This document shows, one piece after another, positions 53,177 to 61,073 of a stretch of DNA of 64,000 nt. A model generated the notes under the pieces. The model saw only the letters and a list, made by a program, of their open reading frames with translations. It made no database searches and had not been told where the DNA came from. Location: assembly GCF_023100905.1 (NCBI RefSeq), contig NZ_CP064686.1:4402001-4466000 (forward strand), in the 5' to 3' direction. The stretch is from Bradyrhizobium sp. 4. GTDB taxonomy: Bacteria > Pseudomonadota > Alphaproteobacteria > Rhizobiales > Xanthobacteraceae. A program made the translations under genes and the position numbers. How positions within the stretch are numbered: the stretch's first letter is position 1; every line of letters starts with the position of its first letter.

Positions 53177-53521
53177 ATGGGTCAGATTTCGGTGCTGACG
53201 GGGCCGGAACGCCGGCGGCGTTGGAGCGAGGATGAGCGGTGCCGGATCGTTGCGGAGGCCTTTGCGCCGGGATCGTGTGTGGCGCAGGTTGCGCGGGATC
53301 ACGATATTTCAACGGGGCTGATTTACACCTGGCGGCGTCGGCTTCGCCAGGACCTTGCTGACCAGGGCTTTGTGGAAGCGGCGATGGAAGCGGAGCCGAT
53401 CAAGGAAGCGGCACCGTCCGGTGAAGTGATCGTGGTGGAATTGACGGGGAGCGGACGGATCAGGATTTGCGGGTCGGCGCCGCCCTTGCTGGTGTCGGCG
53501 GTGTTGAAGGCGCTGCGATGA
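53177..53521 (+). CDS. tnpA: IS66 accessory protein TnpA
   Basis: 114 aa. A helix-turn-helix (RRRRWSEDERCRIVAEAFAP, VARDHDISTGLIYTWRRRLR) as in IS66 TnpA/IS3 orfA. A basic/acidic linker and a strand-rich C-terminus (VIVVELTGSGRIRICG) follow. Its stop overlaps the ATG of tnpB (ATGA). A TTG at 53174 is an alternative start. Confidence 0.93.
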   Translation: MGQISVLTGPERRRRWSEDERCRIVAEAFAPGSCVAQVARDHDISTGLIYTWRRRLRQDLADQGFVEAAMEAEPIKEAAPSGEVIVVELTGSGRIRICGSAPPLLVSAVLKALR

Positions 53522-53865
53522 TTCCGATCCCCTCTGGCGTGCGGGTATGGCTGGCGACGGGCCATACCGATATGCGGCGCGGCTTTCCGAGCCTGGCTTT
53601 GCAGGTGCAGGAGGTCTTGAAGCATGACCCACTGGGGGGTCATTTGTTTTGCTTCAGGGGGCGCCGTTCAGATCTGATAAAAATCATCTGGCACGATTCT
53701 CAGGGAGCGTGCCTGTTTACAAAAAGACTCGAAAGAGGAAGATTCATCTGGCCTTCGGCTGCCGGTGAAGCCGTGACGATCTCTCCGGCGCAGCTTTCTT
53801 ACCTGCTATCTGGGATCGACTGGCGGAATCCTCAAGAAACTTTGCGTCCAACGCGAGTTGGATAG
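53518..53865 (+). CDS. tnpB: IS66 accessory protein TnpB
   Basis: 115 aa, the normal length for IS66 Orf2. The conserved core is VWLATGHTDMRRGFPSLALQ then HLFCFRGRRSDLIKIIWHDS and GACLFTKRLERGRFIWP. It overlaps tnpA by four bases and precedes tnpC by 44. Confidence 0.95.
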   Translation: MIPIPSGVRVWLATGHTDMRRGFPSLALQVQEVLKHDPLGGHLFCFRGRRSDLIKIIWHDSQGACLFTKRLERGRFIWPSAAGEAVTISPAQLSYLLSGIDWRNPQETLRPTRVG

Positions 53866-53909
53866 CATTCTGCGATTGAACCTACCGGGAAATCTGATTC
53901 ACTGGCTTC

Positions 53910-55646
53910 ATGAGTTTGAAGCCGGATGACCTTCCTTCGGATCTCGCCAGCGCCCAGGCGGCGCTGTTGATCGAACGTGAGGCGTTGCGGGCTGAACGCG
54001 ACGCGCGGCTGAGGGTCGAGGTCGAACGCGATGCGGCCGCGGCGAAGGTCAGCCGGATACAGGCCGAAGCCATCAATTGGCAAGCCGAAGCGGCGAACGC
54101 GCGGGCGAAGCTGTCGGACAATGAGGCGCTGATCGCGCATCTCGAGCTGCGGATCGAGAAGCTCAAACGCGAACTGTACGGGCCGCGTTCCGAGCGCACG
54201 GCGCGGCTGATCGAGCAGTTGGAATTGGAACTTGAAGAACTCGTCACCACGGCGAGCGAGGATGAGCTCGCCGCGCAGGCCGCGGCGGCAAAGGCGCAGA
54301 GCGTACGCGCCTTCACGCGCAAGCGGCCGGTGCGCAAGCCATGGCCGGATGACATCGAACGCGAGCGCGTCGTCATTGAGGCTCCAACGACCTGCGCCTG
54401 CTGCGGTGGATCGCGGCTGGCGAAGATCGGTGAGGATGTGACCAAGACGCTGGAGGAGATCCCGCGCCGCTTCAAGCTGATCGAGACGGTACGCGAGAAG
54501 TTCACCTGCCGCGATTGCGAGAAGATCAGCCAGCCGCCCGCGCCGTTCCATGCCACGCCGCGCGGCTTCATCGGCCCACAATTGCTGGCGACGATCCTGT
54601 TCGACAAGTTCGGCATGCATATCCCGCTCAACCGCCAGAGCGCGCGCTTTAAGGCCGAGGGGATCGACCTGCCGTTGTCGACACTGGCCGACCAGGTCGG
54701 CCACGGGACCTTTGCCGTCATGGCGCTCTTCCACCTGATCGAACGCCATGTACTCGCGGCCGAGCGCCTGCATGGCGACGACACCACCATCCGTATCCTG
54801 GCGAAGGGCAAGTGCACGACCGGGCGGATCTGGACTTATGTGCGGGATGACCGGCCCTTTGCCGGGCCTGCGCCGCCGGCGGCGGTCTATTACGCCTCGA
54901 GCGACCGACGAGGCGAGCACCCCCAGAAGCATCTGGCCGCCTTCGCCGGTATCCTGCAAGCCGATTGCTACAACGGCTTCGAGCCGCTGTTCGACCCGCA
55001 AAAGAAAGCGATGCCGATCACACCGGCGTTTTGCCTGGCCCATGCGCGGCGGGGCTTCTTCGAGCTGGCTGACATCGAGAAAAATGCTCGGGAAGGTAAG
55101 AAGGGCAAACCGGTCTCTCCGATCGCGCTGGAGGCGGTCAGACGCCTCGATGCGTTGTTCGAGATCGAGCGCGCTATCAATGGCTGCGGCGCCGACGAGC
55201 GGCGCGCCGTGCGCCAGGAAAAGAGCAAGCCGCTTCTCGAGGACATGCACGCCTGGTTGCTGCGTGAGCGCGAAACCCTCTCGCGCTCCTCCGAGGTCCT
55301 GAAGCCTATGAACTACATGCTCAGGCGCTGGGACGACTTCGCCCGCTTCCTCGACGATGGCAGGATCTGCTTGACCAACAATTGCGCTGAGCGCGCATTG
55401 AGGGGCATCGCATTGGGAAGGCGCAACTGGACCTTCGCCGGCAGCCAGCGTGGCGCCGACCGTGCCGCCATCATGCTGACGATGATCACGACCTGTCGCC
55501 TCAACGACGTCGATCCCAAGGCCTGGCTCGCCGACGTCCTCGCCCGTATCGCCGATCTTCCCGCGTCGCGTCTGCACGAACTGCTGCCCTGGGAATGGAA
55601 GCTCCTGCGCCAAGCCGACAAGCCCGCCGGTCAGCAGGCCGCCTGA
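53910..55646 (+). CDS. tnpC: IS66 transposase TnpC
   Basis: A 578-aa DDE transposase. An N-terminal leucine-rich coiled coil (about 15-110) is followed by a zinc-binding domain (CACCGGSRLAKIG, FTCRDCEKISQPP) and the catalytic domain with HGDDTTIRI, LQADCYNGFEPLF and NNCAERALRGIALGRRNWTF. The C-terminal YLIP-like domain ends at QQAA. Length is normal and the frame intact, so it could be active. Long antisense frames over it are coding shadows. Confidence 0.96.
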   Translation: MSLKPDDLPSDLASAQAALLIEREALRAERDARLRVEVERDAAAAKVSRIQAEAINWQAEAANARAKLSDNEALIAHLELRIEKLKRELYGPRSERTARLIEQLELELEELVTTASEDELAAQAAAAKAQSVRAFTRKRPVRKPWPDDIERERVVIEAPTTCACCGGSRLAKIGEDVTKTLEEIPRRFKLIETVREKFTCRDCEKISQPPAPFHATPRGFIGPQLLATILFDKFGMHIPLNRQSARFKAEGIDLPLSTLADQVGHGTFAVMALFHLIERHVLAAERLHGDDTTIRILAKGKCTTGRIWTYVRDDRPFAGPAPPAAVYYASSDRRGEHPQKHLAAFAGILQADCYNGFEPLFDPQKKAMPITPAFCLAHARRGFFELADIEKNAREGKKGKPVSPIALEAVRRLDALFEIERAINGCGADERRAVRQEKSKPLLEDMHAWLLRERETLSRSSEVLKPMNYMLRRWDDFARFLDDGRICLTNNCAERALRGIALGRRNWTFAGSQRGADRAAIMLTMITTCRLNDVDPKAWLADVLARIADLPASRLHELLPWEWKLLRQADKPAGQQAA

Positions 55647-55830
55647 CCTTCACGCAACGCCATCATAGAGCTCGCCGTGCCCGCGCGCATGCGTCAATCA
55701 GGCGGTCCTCGTCGTATGCGTACGATGCTTCGCGCGCTGCCGGTCTTGCTCGCACGCAATTCACGTCTGCGCAGGTTCATTGCCGCCGTGGGCTTCCCGA
55801 TCACAAGCCAGCATCGGAGACAGTGGCGGA

Positions 55831-56025
55831 ATGAACATCGTCAAAAGTCTCGCGCAGATCGTCTGGCGGTACGCGGTATCTCTATCAGGCGTCGGATTGG
55901 CGTTGGGAGCATTGTTCTTCGCGGCGGCACTTACGCCGACGCTCGTCCCAAAAAGCTATTTGATCCAGGGAGTCCTTGCCGGCACCTGCTTTGCGATCGT
56001 CTACGAATGCAATATAGTGTTCTAA
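55831..56025 (+). pseudogene. N-terminal fragment of Abhydrolase_9 membrane protein
   Basis: 64 codons: an N-terminus then GVGLALGALFFAAALTPTLV then PKSYLIQGVLAGTCFAI, the first two membrane helices of the DUF/Abhydrolase_9 family (normally over 500 aa). After about 55999 the sequence switches abruptly to the antisense of the nucleotidyltransferase-like gene and stops. The rest of the gene is missing. Confidence 0.7.
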
Positions 56026-56370
56026 ATTCAAAGCATCGATAAGTATTCTCTGCTCTGGGAGCAAGTTCTGCATCACATCGTCGTCAATATTTACAAGAAC
56101 ATCCACGTCTCCGGGATCTGGTTTTTCTGAAAGAAAACTGCCGTCAACGAACGCTATGCAGGAAAGCTTTACGCGAAGCAGCTCCTGGGCAAGCTCTTCC
56201 AAGGCATAGGAGAGCTTTTCTCTTCTCTGCCGTGCTTGGCCATGAAATCGATGAACGCAAAGGGACTCGATCTCACGGAGCGTCATAAAGTGACGCCCCG
56301 GCGCCAGTAGCGGCGGGTGATCGAACTTGTGCGCTGCTATTGCAGCCGTAGCCCCCAGCGCTTCCACCAT
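55885..56370 (-). pseudogene. 3'-truncated DUF6932-like nucleotidyltransferase-fold protein
   Basis: From MVEALGATAAIAAHKFDHPP the frame continues LLAPGRHFMTLREIESLCV, an amphipathic helix, and FVDGSFLSEKPDPGDVDVLV, the GS...DxD core of a nucleotidyltransferase fold. It then reads NLEHYIAF and runs into the antisense of the neighbouring fragment (after about 56008). Family members are toxin-like or orphan NTases. The tail after IAF is not native, so the C-terminus is lost. Confidence 0.62.
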
Positions 56371-56548
56371 CAGCAATTGCGGTGTGGCGCTGACTCGCCT
56401 TAACAGATCGTGGCTGGGTACGGTAGGTGCAATATTCCCTGCCGAGTGCCCAGAACGCTTGCTGAACGGAATTTTGTAAACCGGCTGTAAACAGGCGATG
56501 CGCCGTAGGCCGACGGCGCCGAACTGACCTTGATGCAATTTAGAAAAA

Positions 56549-56600
56549 TGGTCGGAGCGAGAGGATTTGAACCTCCGACCCCTAGTCTCCCAGACTAAGG
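56549..56600 (-). repeat. tRNA-Pro(GGG) 3' fragment, putative att site (right copy)
   Basis: 52 bases identical to 8591-8642 except for G in place of A at 56585. On the minus strand they give the anticodon arm, T-arm and CCA end of a tRNA-Pro. The sequence beyond 56600 does not continue as a D-arm, so this is also a 3' fragment and not an intact tRNA gene. Confidence 0.87.
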
Positions 56601-56687
56601 CGGTACCATAACGAGACTGAATGTCCAGCGCCCCAGACTAGCTTGTTATACATAGCTTTTTTAAGTAATTGCACGCATGTTACTCAC

Positions 56688-56745
56688 GTGGGGTAACGGG
56701 CTCTAACAGCTTCCAAACGTTACCCCACCGCACCTTGGGGTAACG
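56688..56745. promoter_or_regulatory. Repeated GTGGGGTAACG sites upstream of integrase
   Basis: GTGGGGTAACG (56688-56698) is perfectly inverted at 56718-56728 and repeated directly at 56736-56745 (10 of the 11 bases), ending two bases before the integrase ATG. This arrangement suits arm-type integrase/excisionase sites or an autoregulatory operator. Confidence 0.65.
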
Positions 56746-56747
56746 GC

Positions 56748-58169
56748 ATGGCTAAGACTAGGGCGCTATCTAGCCTGGCGATCGAGCAGCTTAAGCCGCG
56801 AGCAGTTCGCTACGAGAAATCGGACGGCGGCGCCGCCGGGCTCTTTCTGGTGGTGCATCCCTCCGGGGTCAAATCATGGGTGTTCCGCTTCCGCTCGCCG
56901 GTCGAACGTGATGAGGTTGGTCAGCGCGCGCCCAAGAAGCTGACATTGGGATCGCTGGCGCTCACGGCCTCGCAAGTCGAACCGCAAATCGGGCACCCGT
57001 TGACCCCGGGGCAGGCGCGCATGCTCGCGACCGCTGCAGCGGAGGACGTTCGGCGCGGCATCGACCCAACGCACGTGCGGCGCCAGGAGAAGGCCGAGAC
57101 CAAACGCGAGGCCATGCGGGACGACACGATCGACGCGGCCATGATTGAGTTCCTAAAGCGCTACAAAGGCCGGAAGCGCCAAGGGCTGCGCGAGTCCACC
57201 CGGCTCCTGACTGCCCACTATTTTGGGCTGAAGCCGGATCCCGAGCAGCCCGGGGAATGGCAAACCACCAAAAACGGGGTACTTGGCAAGTGGTCCGGCC
57301 GCCCCCTCGCCTCCATCGCCAAGCACGACGCGATCGTTCTGCTCGACGGACTGGTCGACTCCGGCCGCGGGGTGACCGCCAATCGGACCCTGACCACGCT
57401 CAAAACCTTTTTCGACTGGTGCGTCGACCGGGACATGCGGGAATCGTCCCCCGTCGCCTCGCTCGACGCCTTCGCTAATGAGATCAGCCGCGAACGTGTC
57501 CTGTCCGCCGCCGAACTGGTCGCGGCGTGGAAAGTGGCGGACCGCGAAGGCTATCCCTTCGGCCGCCTTGTTCAATCTCTGATTCTGCTCGGGCAGCGGC
57601 GTGACGAGCTGCGCGAACTGCCCCGCTCCGAACTAGATATGAACGGCACATCGGTTCTGCTCGACGACGGCACCCGATGGAAAGAGCCCTTGTGGACGAT
57701 CCCAAAGAACCGCACCAAGAACGGTCGCGAGCACCTTGTGCCTCTCTGTTCCCAAGTGGTGGCACTGTTCAAATCCCTTCCCATCATCAAGGGAAAAAGT
57801 CTGCTGTTCACCACGACGGGTCAGACGCCGATTAGCGGGCTGTCCAAGGCAAAGAAGCGCTTCGATGACGCAATGCTTGCCGAACTGCGGAAGGCCGATC
57901 CGGCGGCACAAATGGAACCTTGGACGCTGCACGACCTGCGTCGGACGTTCTATTCCGGCCTGCAGGCGCTCGGGTTCTCAATCGAGACCGCCGAGGCGTG
58001 TGTTAATCACTCGTCCGGCGCAATCCGCGGGGTGGCTAGGGTTTACGCGCGTCACAAGTATCTGCGCGAAAAAGCCCAAGCCTTCGCCGCGTGGGGTCGA
58101 TATGTCGAGGATCTGGTGAACAAGCGCCCGGCCAGCAATGTCCACGCGTTCCAGAAGGAGCCTGCATGA
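56748..58169 (+). CDS. int: Tyrosine-type site-specific integrase
   Basis: 473 aa. The N-terminal DUF4102-like arm-binding domain (YEKSDGGAAGLFLVVHPSGV, KSWVFRFRS) is followed by a SAM-like core-binding domain (about 125-235) and the catalytic domain: R284 in LLGQRRDEL, H395 and R398 in WTLHDLRRTF, H421 in VNHSSG, and the tyrosine in RVYARHKYLREK (Y433 or Y438). The ATG lies 148 bases from the tRNA-Pro fragment, the usual arrangement for a tRNA-targeting integrase. It overlaps the next gene (ATGA). Confidence 0.95.
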   Translation: MAKTRALSSLAIEQLKPRAVRYEKSDGGAAGLFLVVHPSGVKSWVFRFRSPVERDEVGQRAPKKLTLGSLALTASQVEPQIGHPLTPGQARMLATAAAEDVRRGIDPTHVRRQEKAETKREAMRDDTIDAAMIEFLKRYKGRKRQGLRESTRLLTAHYFGLKPDPEQPGEWQTTKNGVLGKWSGRPLASIAKHDAIVLLDGLVDSGRGVTANRTLTTLKTFFDWCVDRDMRESSPVASLDAFANEISRERVLSAAELVAAWKVADREGYPFGRLVQSLILLGQRRDELRELPRSELDMNGTSVLLDDGTRWKEPLWTIPKNRTKNGREHLVPLCSQVVALFKSLPIIKGKSLLFTTTGQTPISGLSKAKKRFDDAMLAELRKADPAAQMEPWTLHDLRRTFYSGLQALGFSIETAEACVNHSSGAIRGVARVYARHKYLREKAQAFAAWGRYVEDLVNKRPASNVHAFQKEPA

Positions 58170-58654
58170 GCACGGCCCCTAAACCACCTCCGCCTAGCGT
58201 GCCGCTGTCGGATGAGGAGGAAGCCGCCCGCGATCGAGACGCGGCCGCCGCTCAATTATCTATCGCCTGGCAAGATGCGCTCGATTGGGCGAAGCGCGGC
58301 GACCGTCGTTCGCTCGTCGCAATGCTTCGCGGGGAATATTCACTGGATGATGTGGATGTCCGCGCCTTTCTCGCCGACGTGCTCGAAGAAAAAGAGAGAC
58401 GGCCAAGAGGAAAACCGGCACGCCGGCCGATGCACACATTCTTCGTGGATGCCAAGGGCCGTGTTTCATGGATCGACAAGCGGGACGGTCAGCATTTCAC
58501 AATCAAAAAGTGGCTGCAGGAGAACAAAAAAGCGCATCGTGGTCACAGCGCCCTGTTGGAGGCTGCCGCGAAGCACTTCAAGTTGGATCCGGAAGTGATT
58601 GAGAACATCGCGCGCCGCTCGTCTAAAGCCCGGCCAGATCCCGCACCGAAATAG
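58166..58654 (+). CDS. Integrase-linked hypothetical protein
   Basis: 162 aa, translationally coupled to the integrase. The N-terminus is acidic and Pro-rich (PPPPSVPLSDEEEAARDRDA). A helical middle (GDRRSLVAMLRGEYSLDDVD) and basic C-terminal half (HFTIKKWLQENKKAHRGHSA, LDPEVIENIARRSSK) follow, the latter HTH-like. It may assist excision or regulation. No family is recognised. Confidence 0.68.
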   Translation: MSTAPKPPPPSVPLSDEEEAARDRDAAAAQLSIAWQDALDWAKRGDRRSLVAMLRGEYSLDDVDVRAFLADVLEEKERRPRGKPARRPMHTFFVDAKGRVSWIDKRDGQHFTIKKWLQENKKAHRGHSALLEAAAKHFKLDPEVIENIARRSSKARPDPAPK

Positions 58655-58722
58655 CACAATTAGCTGCTGAATTAATCTAGCTCGGAACGTGGCACCTTGT
58701 GCGTAACATACGCGAGGTCACG

Positions 58723-58935
58723 ATGTCCGCTGACGATCCGAACGCCCTGATCCCCACGTCGCAAGTGCGCGCTCGCTACGGCGGCGTGAGTCACATGTGG
58801 GTTGAGCGCCGTCTGAAAGACGATCCTGACTTCCCTCGCCCGCTGTACATCGCCAAGCGTCGCTTCTGGCGCCTGGCAGAGCTTGCCACCTGGGAGCGCT
58901 CAGTTGCCGCGCGCAGGCAGCCCATCGCGGCGTGA
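58723..58935 (+). CDS. AlpA/excisionase-like small DNA-binding protein
   Basis: A 70-aa winged-helix MerR/AlpA-type domain: LIPTSQVRARYGGVSHMWVE then RRLKDDPDFPRPLYIAKRRF and WRLAELATWERSVAAR. The [F]PRP...G/KRRFW pattern is diagnostic of phage AlpA and Xis-like proteins, which control integrase expression or direct excision. An ATG with a GAGG site is used. Confidence 0.85.
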   Translation: MSADDPNALIPTSQVRARYGGVSHMWVERRLKDDPDFPRPLYIAKRRFWRLAELATWERSVAARRQPIAA

Positions 58936-58984
58936 TGTTGACAATCAACATTCGACGTAAATTGCCAACATCAGGAAACTACCA

Positions 58985-59677
58985 ATGAACCAGCCCTATT
59001 TCCGTCACATCGAGCAGGCCGCCGCGGCGATCTCGAACGCAGCAATCCGCAGCGCGCTCACCAGCACGATCGAACTGCATCGCAAACTGGACGACGTGAC
59101 GAGATCGTCCGTTGCCAACATTCGCGACGACAAGGACCTGAGCCCGGCCGGCAAGACCAAGAAGGCCCGCGACGTCATCGGTTCGCGTGCATGGGAAGTG
59201 ATCAAGGCCAAGATGCTGGCGCGCCGCCTGGCCGAAAACATCGAAGAAAAACGCGCCGCGCTGAAGCTGCCGGAAATCGACAAGACCGACGCCGCCGGCG
59301 CCATTCTTCGCAATCGTGTCCGTGACCTACTCGCCGGCAAGACCAATCAGGAATTGCGCGGCCTGATCCCGACCATGTCGTCGCTCTATCTGCAGGCGAT
59401 CCTCGAAGCGCCCGACCTGATCGGCGCCGACGCGCAGACTGCGGACGTGGCGCGGAGCGCCGCCATCGAACTGGCGCACCCTGGCATGACCGCCAAGCTC
59501 GAAGCCGAGCGCGATGCGGCCAACCTGCTCGCGAACGCTACCGAGGCGGCCGCCAACACCTTTGGCGAACTCGGCGAGTTGCCGAACAAGACGGCGATCG
59601 AAGGCTTTCTAAACGAGCGCGTGGCCGATCAGCGGCACATCGCCGCCGACGTCGAACGCCAGATCACCGAAGCGTAA
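58985..59677 (+). CDS. Phage-type helical hypothetical protein
   Basis: A 230-aa almost entirely alpha-helical protein (IEQAAAAISNAAIRSALTST, KTKKARDVIGSRAWEVIKAK, AKLEAERDAANLLANATEAA). It is the first gene of the phage-like block. Not recognised; it could be a scaffold or chaperone-like protein by composition. Weak similarity to structural assembly proteins is inference only. Confidence 0.65.
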   Translation: MNQPYFRHIEQAAAAISNAAIRSALTSTIELHRKLDDVTRSSVANIRDDKDLSPAGKTKKARDVIGSRAWEVIKAKMLARRLAENIEEKRAALKLPEIDKTDAAGAILRNRVRDLLAGKTNQELRGLIPTMSSLYLQAILEAPDLIGADAQTADVARSAAIELAHPGMTAKLEAERDAANLLANATEAAANTFGELGELPNKTAIEGFLNERVADQRHIAADVERQITEA

Positions 59678-59694
59678 CCCACAGGAGCACACCC

Positions 59695-59856
59695 ATGGTC
59701 AAGAAACTCAACGCCACGTCCGCCGCCCGCGAAGTCATCGCCGCCGGTCAGCCGGTCGTGGACGTCAAGTTCACGCCGACGCCGGATCCGCGCCAAGCCG
59801 CGCCGGCCAAGAAGCCGCTTCCGGCCGATCTCGCTCGCGCGCTGGGACAGTCGTAA
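59695..59856 (+). CDS. Small basic phage-type protein
   Basis: A 53-aa Ala/Pro/Lys-rich frame with AGGAG upstream of the ATG. Its stop overlaps the ATG of the next gene by one base (TAATG). It begins MVKKLNATSAAREVIAAGQP and ends LPADLARALGQS. Function unknown. Confidence 0.65.
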   Translation: MVKKLNATSAAREVIAAGQPVVDVKFTPTPDPRQAAPAKKPLPADLARALGQS

Positions 59857-60197
59857 TGAGCTACAATTACGCCACCGATCGCGGATTGATCGTTCCGTTC
59901 ACCGGCAATCTCACAATCACTCGCAATGACGAAGGCAAGATTTTCCGTTGCGACGACACCAACAACGTGACGGTCACGATCATGAACGACCTGCACACGG
60001 GGTTCAATTGCGGGTTCGTGATGTACGGCACCGGCACGATCACGCTCGCAGCGAGCCCGCATGTCGTCAACAAGTCCGCCAAGACCACGTTGTCCACGCA
60101 GTATCAGGCCGGATCGCTCATGGTGCTCAATCGCACCGGTGGCAATTTCGGCGTCGTCGCGGATATCGAGATCCTCGTCGGCGGCGACTTCGCATGA
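59856..60197 (+). CDS. Phage-type beta-rich protein
   Basis: 113 aa of alternating short strands, for example LIVPFTGNLTITRNDEGKIF, VTVTIMNDLHTGFNCGFVMY and GTGTITLAASPHVVNKSAKT. This repetitive beta composition is typical of phage tail-fibre or decoration proteins. It overlaps its neighbours on both sides. Confidence 0.65.
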   Translation: MSYNYATDRGLIVPFTGNLTITRNDEGKIFRCDDTNNVTVTIMNDLHTGFNCGFVMYGTGTITLAASPHVVNKSAKTTLSTQYQAGSLMVLNRTGGNFGVVADIEILVGGDFA

Positions 60198-60421
60198 CCC
60201 ACGCCATCAGCGCGATCGTCCTCGATTTCGAAGCTGCGGCACTTGCTGCCGTGGCGAACGGCGGCAGTGTGTCCGACGTCGAGGCGGCGCGAGACGATGC
60301 GGACGACAAGCTGCGCGTGATGAAGGCCGGGGCCGATGCGGATTTGCTCGACGCAATCTTCGCCGCGGCGTTGGAGATCGGCACGAAAGCAAACATGGCC
60401 CTCAAGGCGGCCCGCAAATGA
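60194..60421 (+). CDS. Small Ala/Asp-rich helical phage-type protein
   Basis: 75 aa starting at ATGA overlap with the preceding stop. Ala/Asp-rich helices (LDFEAAALAAVANGGSVSDV, DLLDAIFAAALEIGTKANMA). Not recognised. Coupled to the next gene by another ATGA. Confidence 0.62.
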   Translation: MTHAISAIVLDFEAAALAAVANGGSVSDVEAARDDADDKLRVMKAGADADLLDAIFAAALEIGTKANMALKAARK

Positions 60422-61071
60422 CCGCTAACAACCTTGTCGCCTCCAAGAAACACAATGGCATCTGGATCACCACGGACGCGGCGAGCTACGACGACGCCGG
60501 CTTCGTTTGCAGCTTCGGGTCGAAGATCCGCCCTATTCCAGAGTGGTCCGCCGTGGTCACAGGTCGCGGCAACACCTTCGGCCTGGACACAGCAGCGCGC
60601 GAACTGACCCGCCGCGCTTCAAGCTTCGACGAACTGGTCGCCATCGCTTCGCGGGAGCTGCCGTTAATCGTCGACGAATTCCGGCTGTATCGGCCGTTCG
60701 AACTAAACCTGGCAGGCTTCTTTCGTGGTCGTCCGATGATCTTTTTCATTCGGACGCCCGGCGACCACGACAGCAGCGGCATGGGCATGCGGCCGTACCT
60801 CGTTTGCCCAATGGGGTCGACGCTGTTCGGCCCCGATCCTTCCGCGGTGGCCAGCTTCGTCGAGCCCGATCCGGACGATTTGCCAAAGAACATCGTGAGC
60901 AGCCTTTGCGACCTGATCAAGCTGCAGCGCCACGTTCCGGCGGAGGATGGCTATTCGCGCGTCGGCGGTTATGCCGAGCTGACCACCATCCGCGCCGACA
61001 ACATCGAGACGCAGATTTTCCATCACTGGCCGGATGATCGGATCGGCCAACGCATGACCACGGAGCACTGA
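60418..61071 (+). CDS. Phage-type hypothetical protein, possibly Ntn-hydrolase fold
   Basis: 217 aa. The start KHNGIWITTDAASYDDAGFV then FGSKIRPIPEWSAVVTGRG reads like the first strands of a proteasome/HslV-type Ntn fold, with a TTDAA segment and a VTGRG turn. The remainder contains LYRPFELNLAGFFRGRPMIF. No catalytic Thr can be proven. Overlapped at the 5' end; three bases separate it from the tape-measure frame. Confidence 0.55.
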   Translation: MTANNLVASKKHNGIWITTDAASYDDAGFVCSFGSKIRPIPEWSAVVTGRGNTFGLDTAARELTRRASSFDELVAIASRELPLIVDEFRLYRPFELNLAGFFRGRPMIFFIRTPGDHDSSGMGMRPYLVCPMGSTLFGPDPSAVASFVEPDPDDLPKNIVSSLCDLIKLQRHVPAEDGYSRVGGYAELTTIRADNIETQIFHHWPDDRIGQRMTTEH

Positions 61072-61073
61072 AC

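Larger units (their letters stand above)
53177..55646 (+). mobile_element. IS66-family insertion sequence (coding span)
   Basis: Three genes in the order tnpA-tnpB-tnpC mark a complete IS66-type element. All three frames are intact. The element ends were not pinned down: the flanks 53110-53176 and 55647-55760 contain only a partial inverted similarity (GATTGA-containing), and no 8-bp target duplication was identified by eye. Confidence 0.9.
8591..56600. mobile_element. Putative genomic island between tRNA-Pro att repeats
   Basis: The 48-kb segment lies between two same-orientation tRNA-Pro 3' fragments. Its contents are accessory: efflux pumps, stress genes, an IS66 element, pseudogenes and small ORFs. 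No integrase sits just inside the left repeat. The element is therefore either decayed or was mobilised by a recombinase like the one at 56748. The boundaries are inferred from the repeats alone. Confidence 0.5.

Noticed and set aside
53832..55613. 593-codon open frame antisense to the IS66 transposase
   Set aside because: Mirror of a high-GC coding gene. The sense strand encodes a clear TnpC, and the antisense has no family features.
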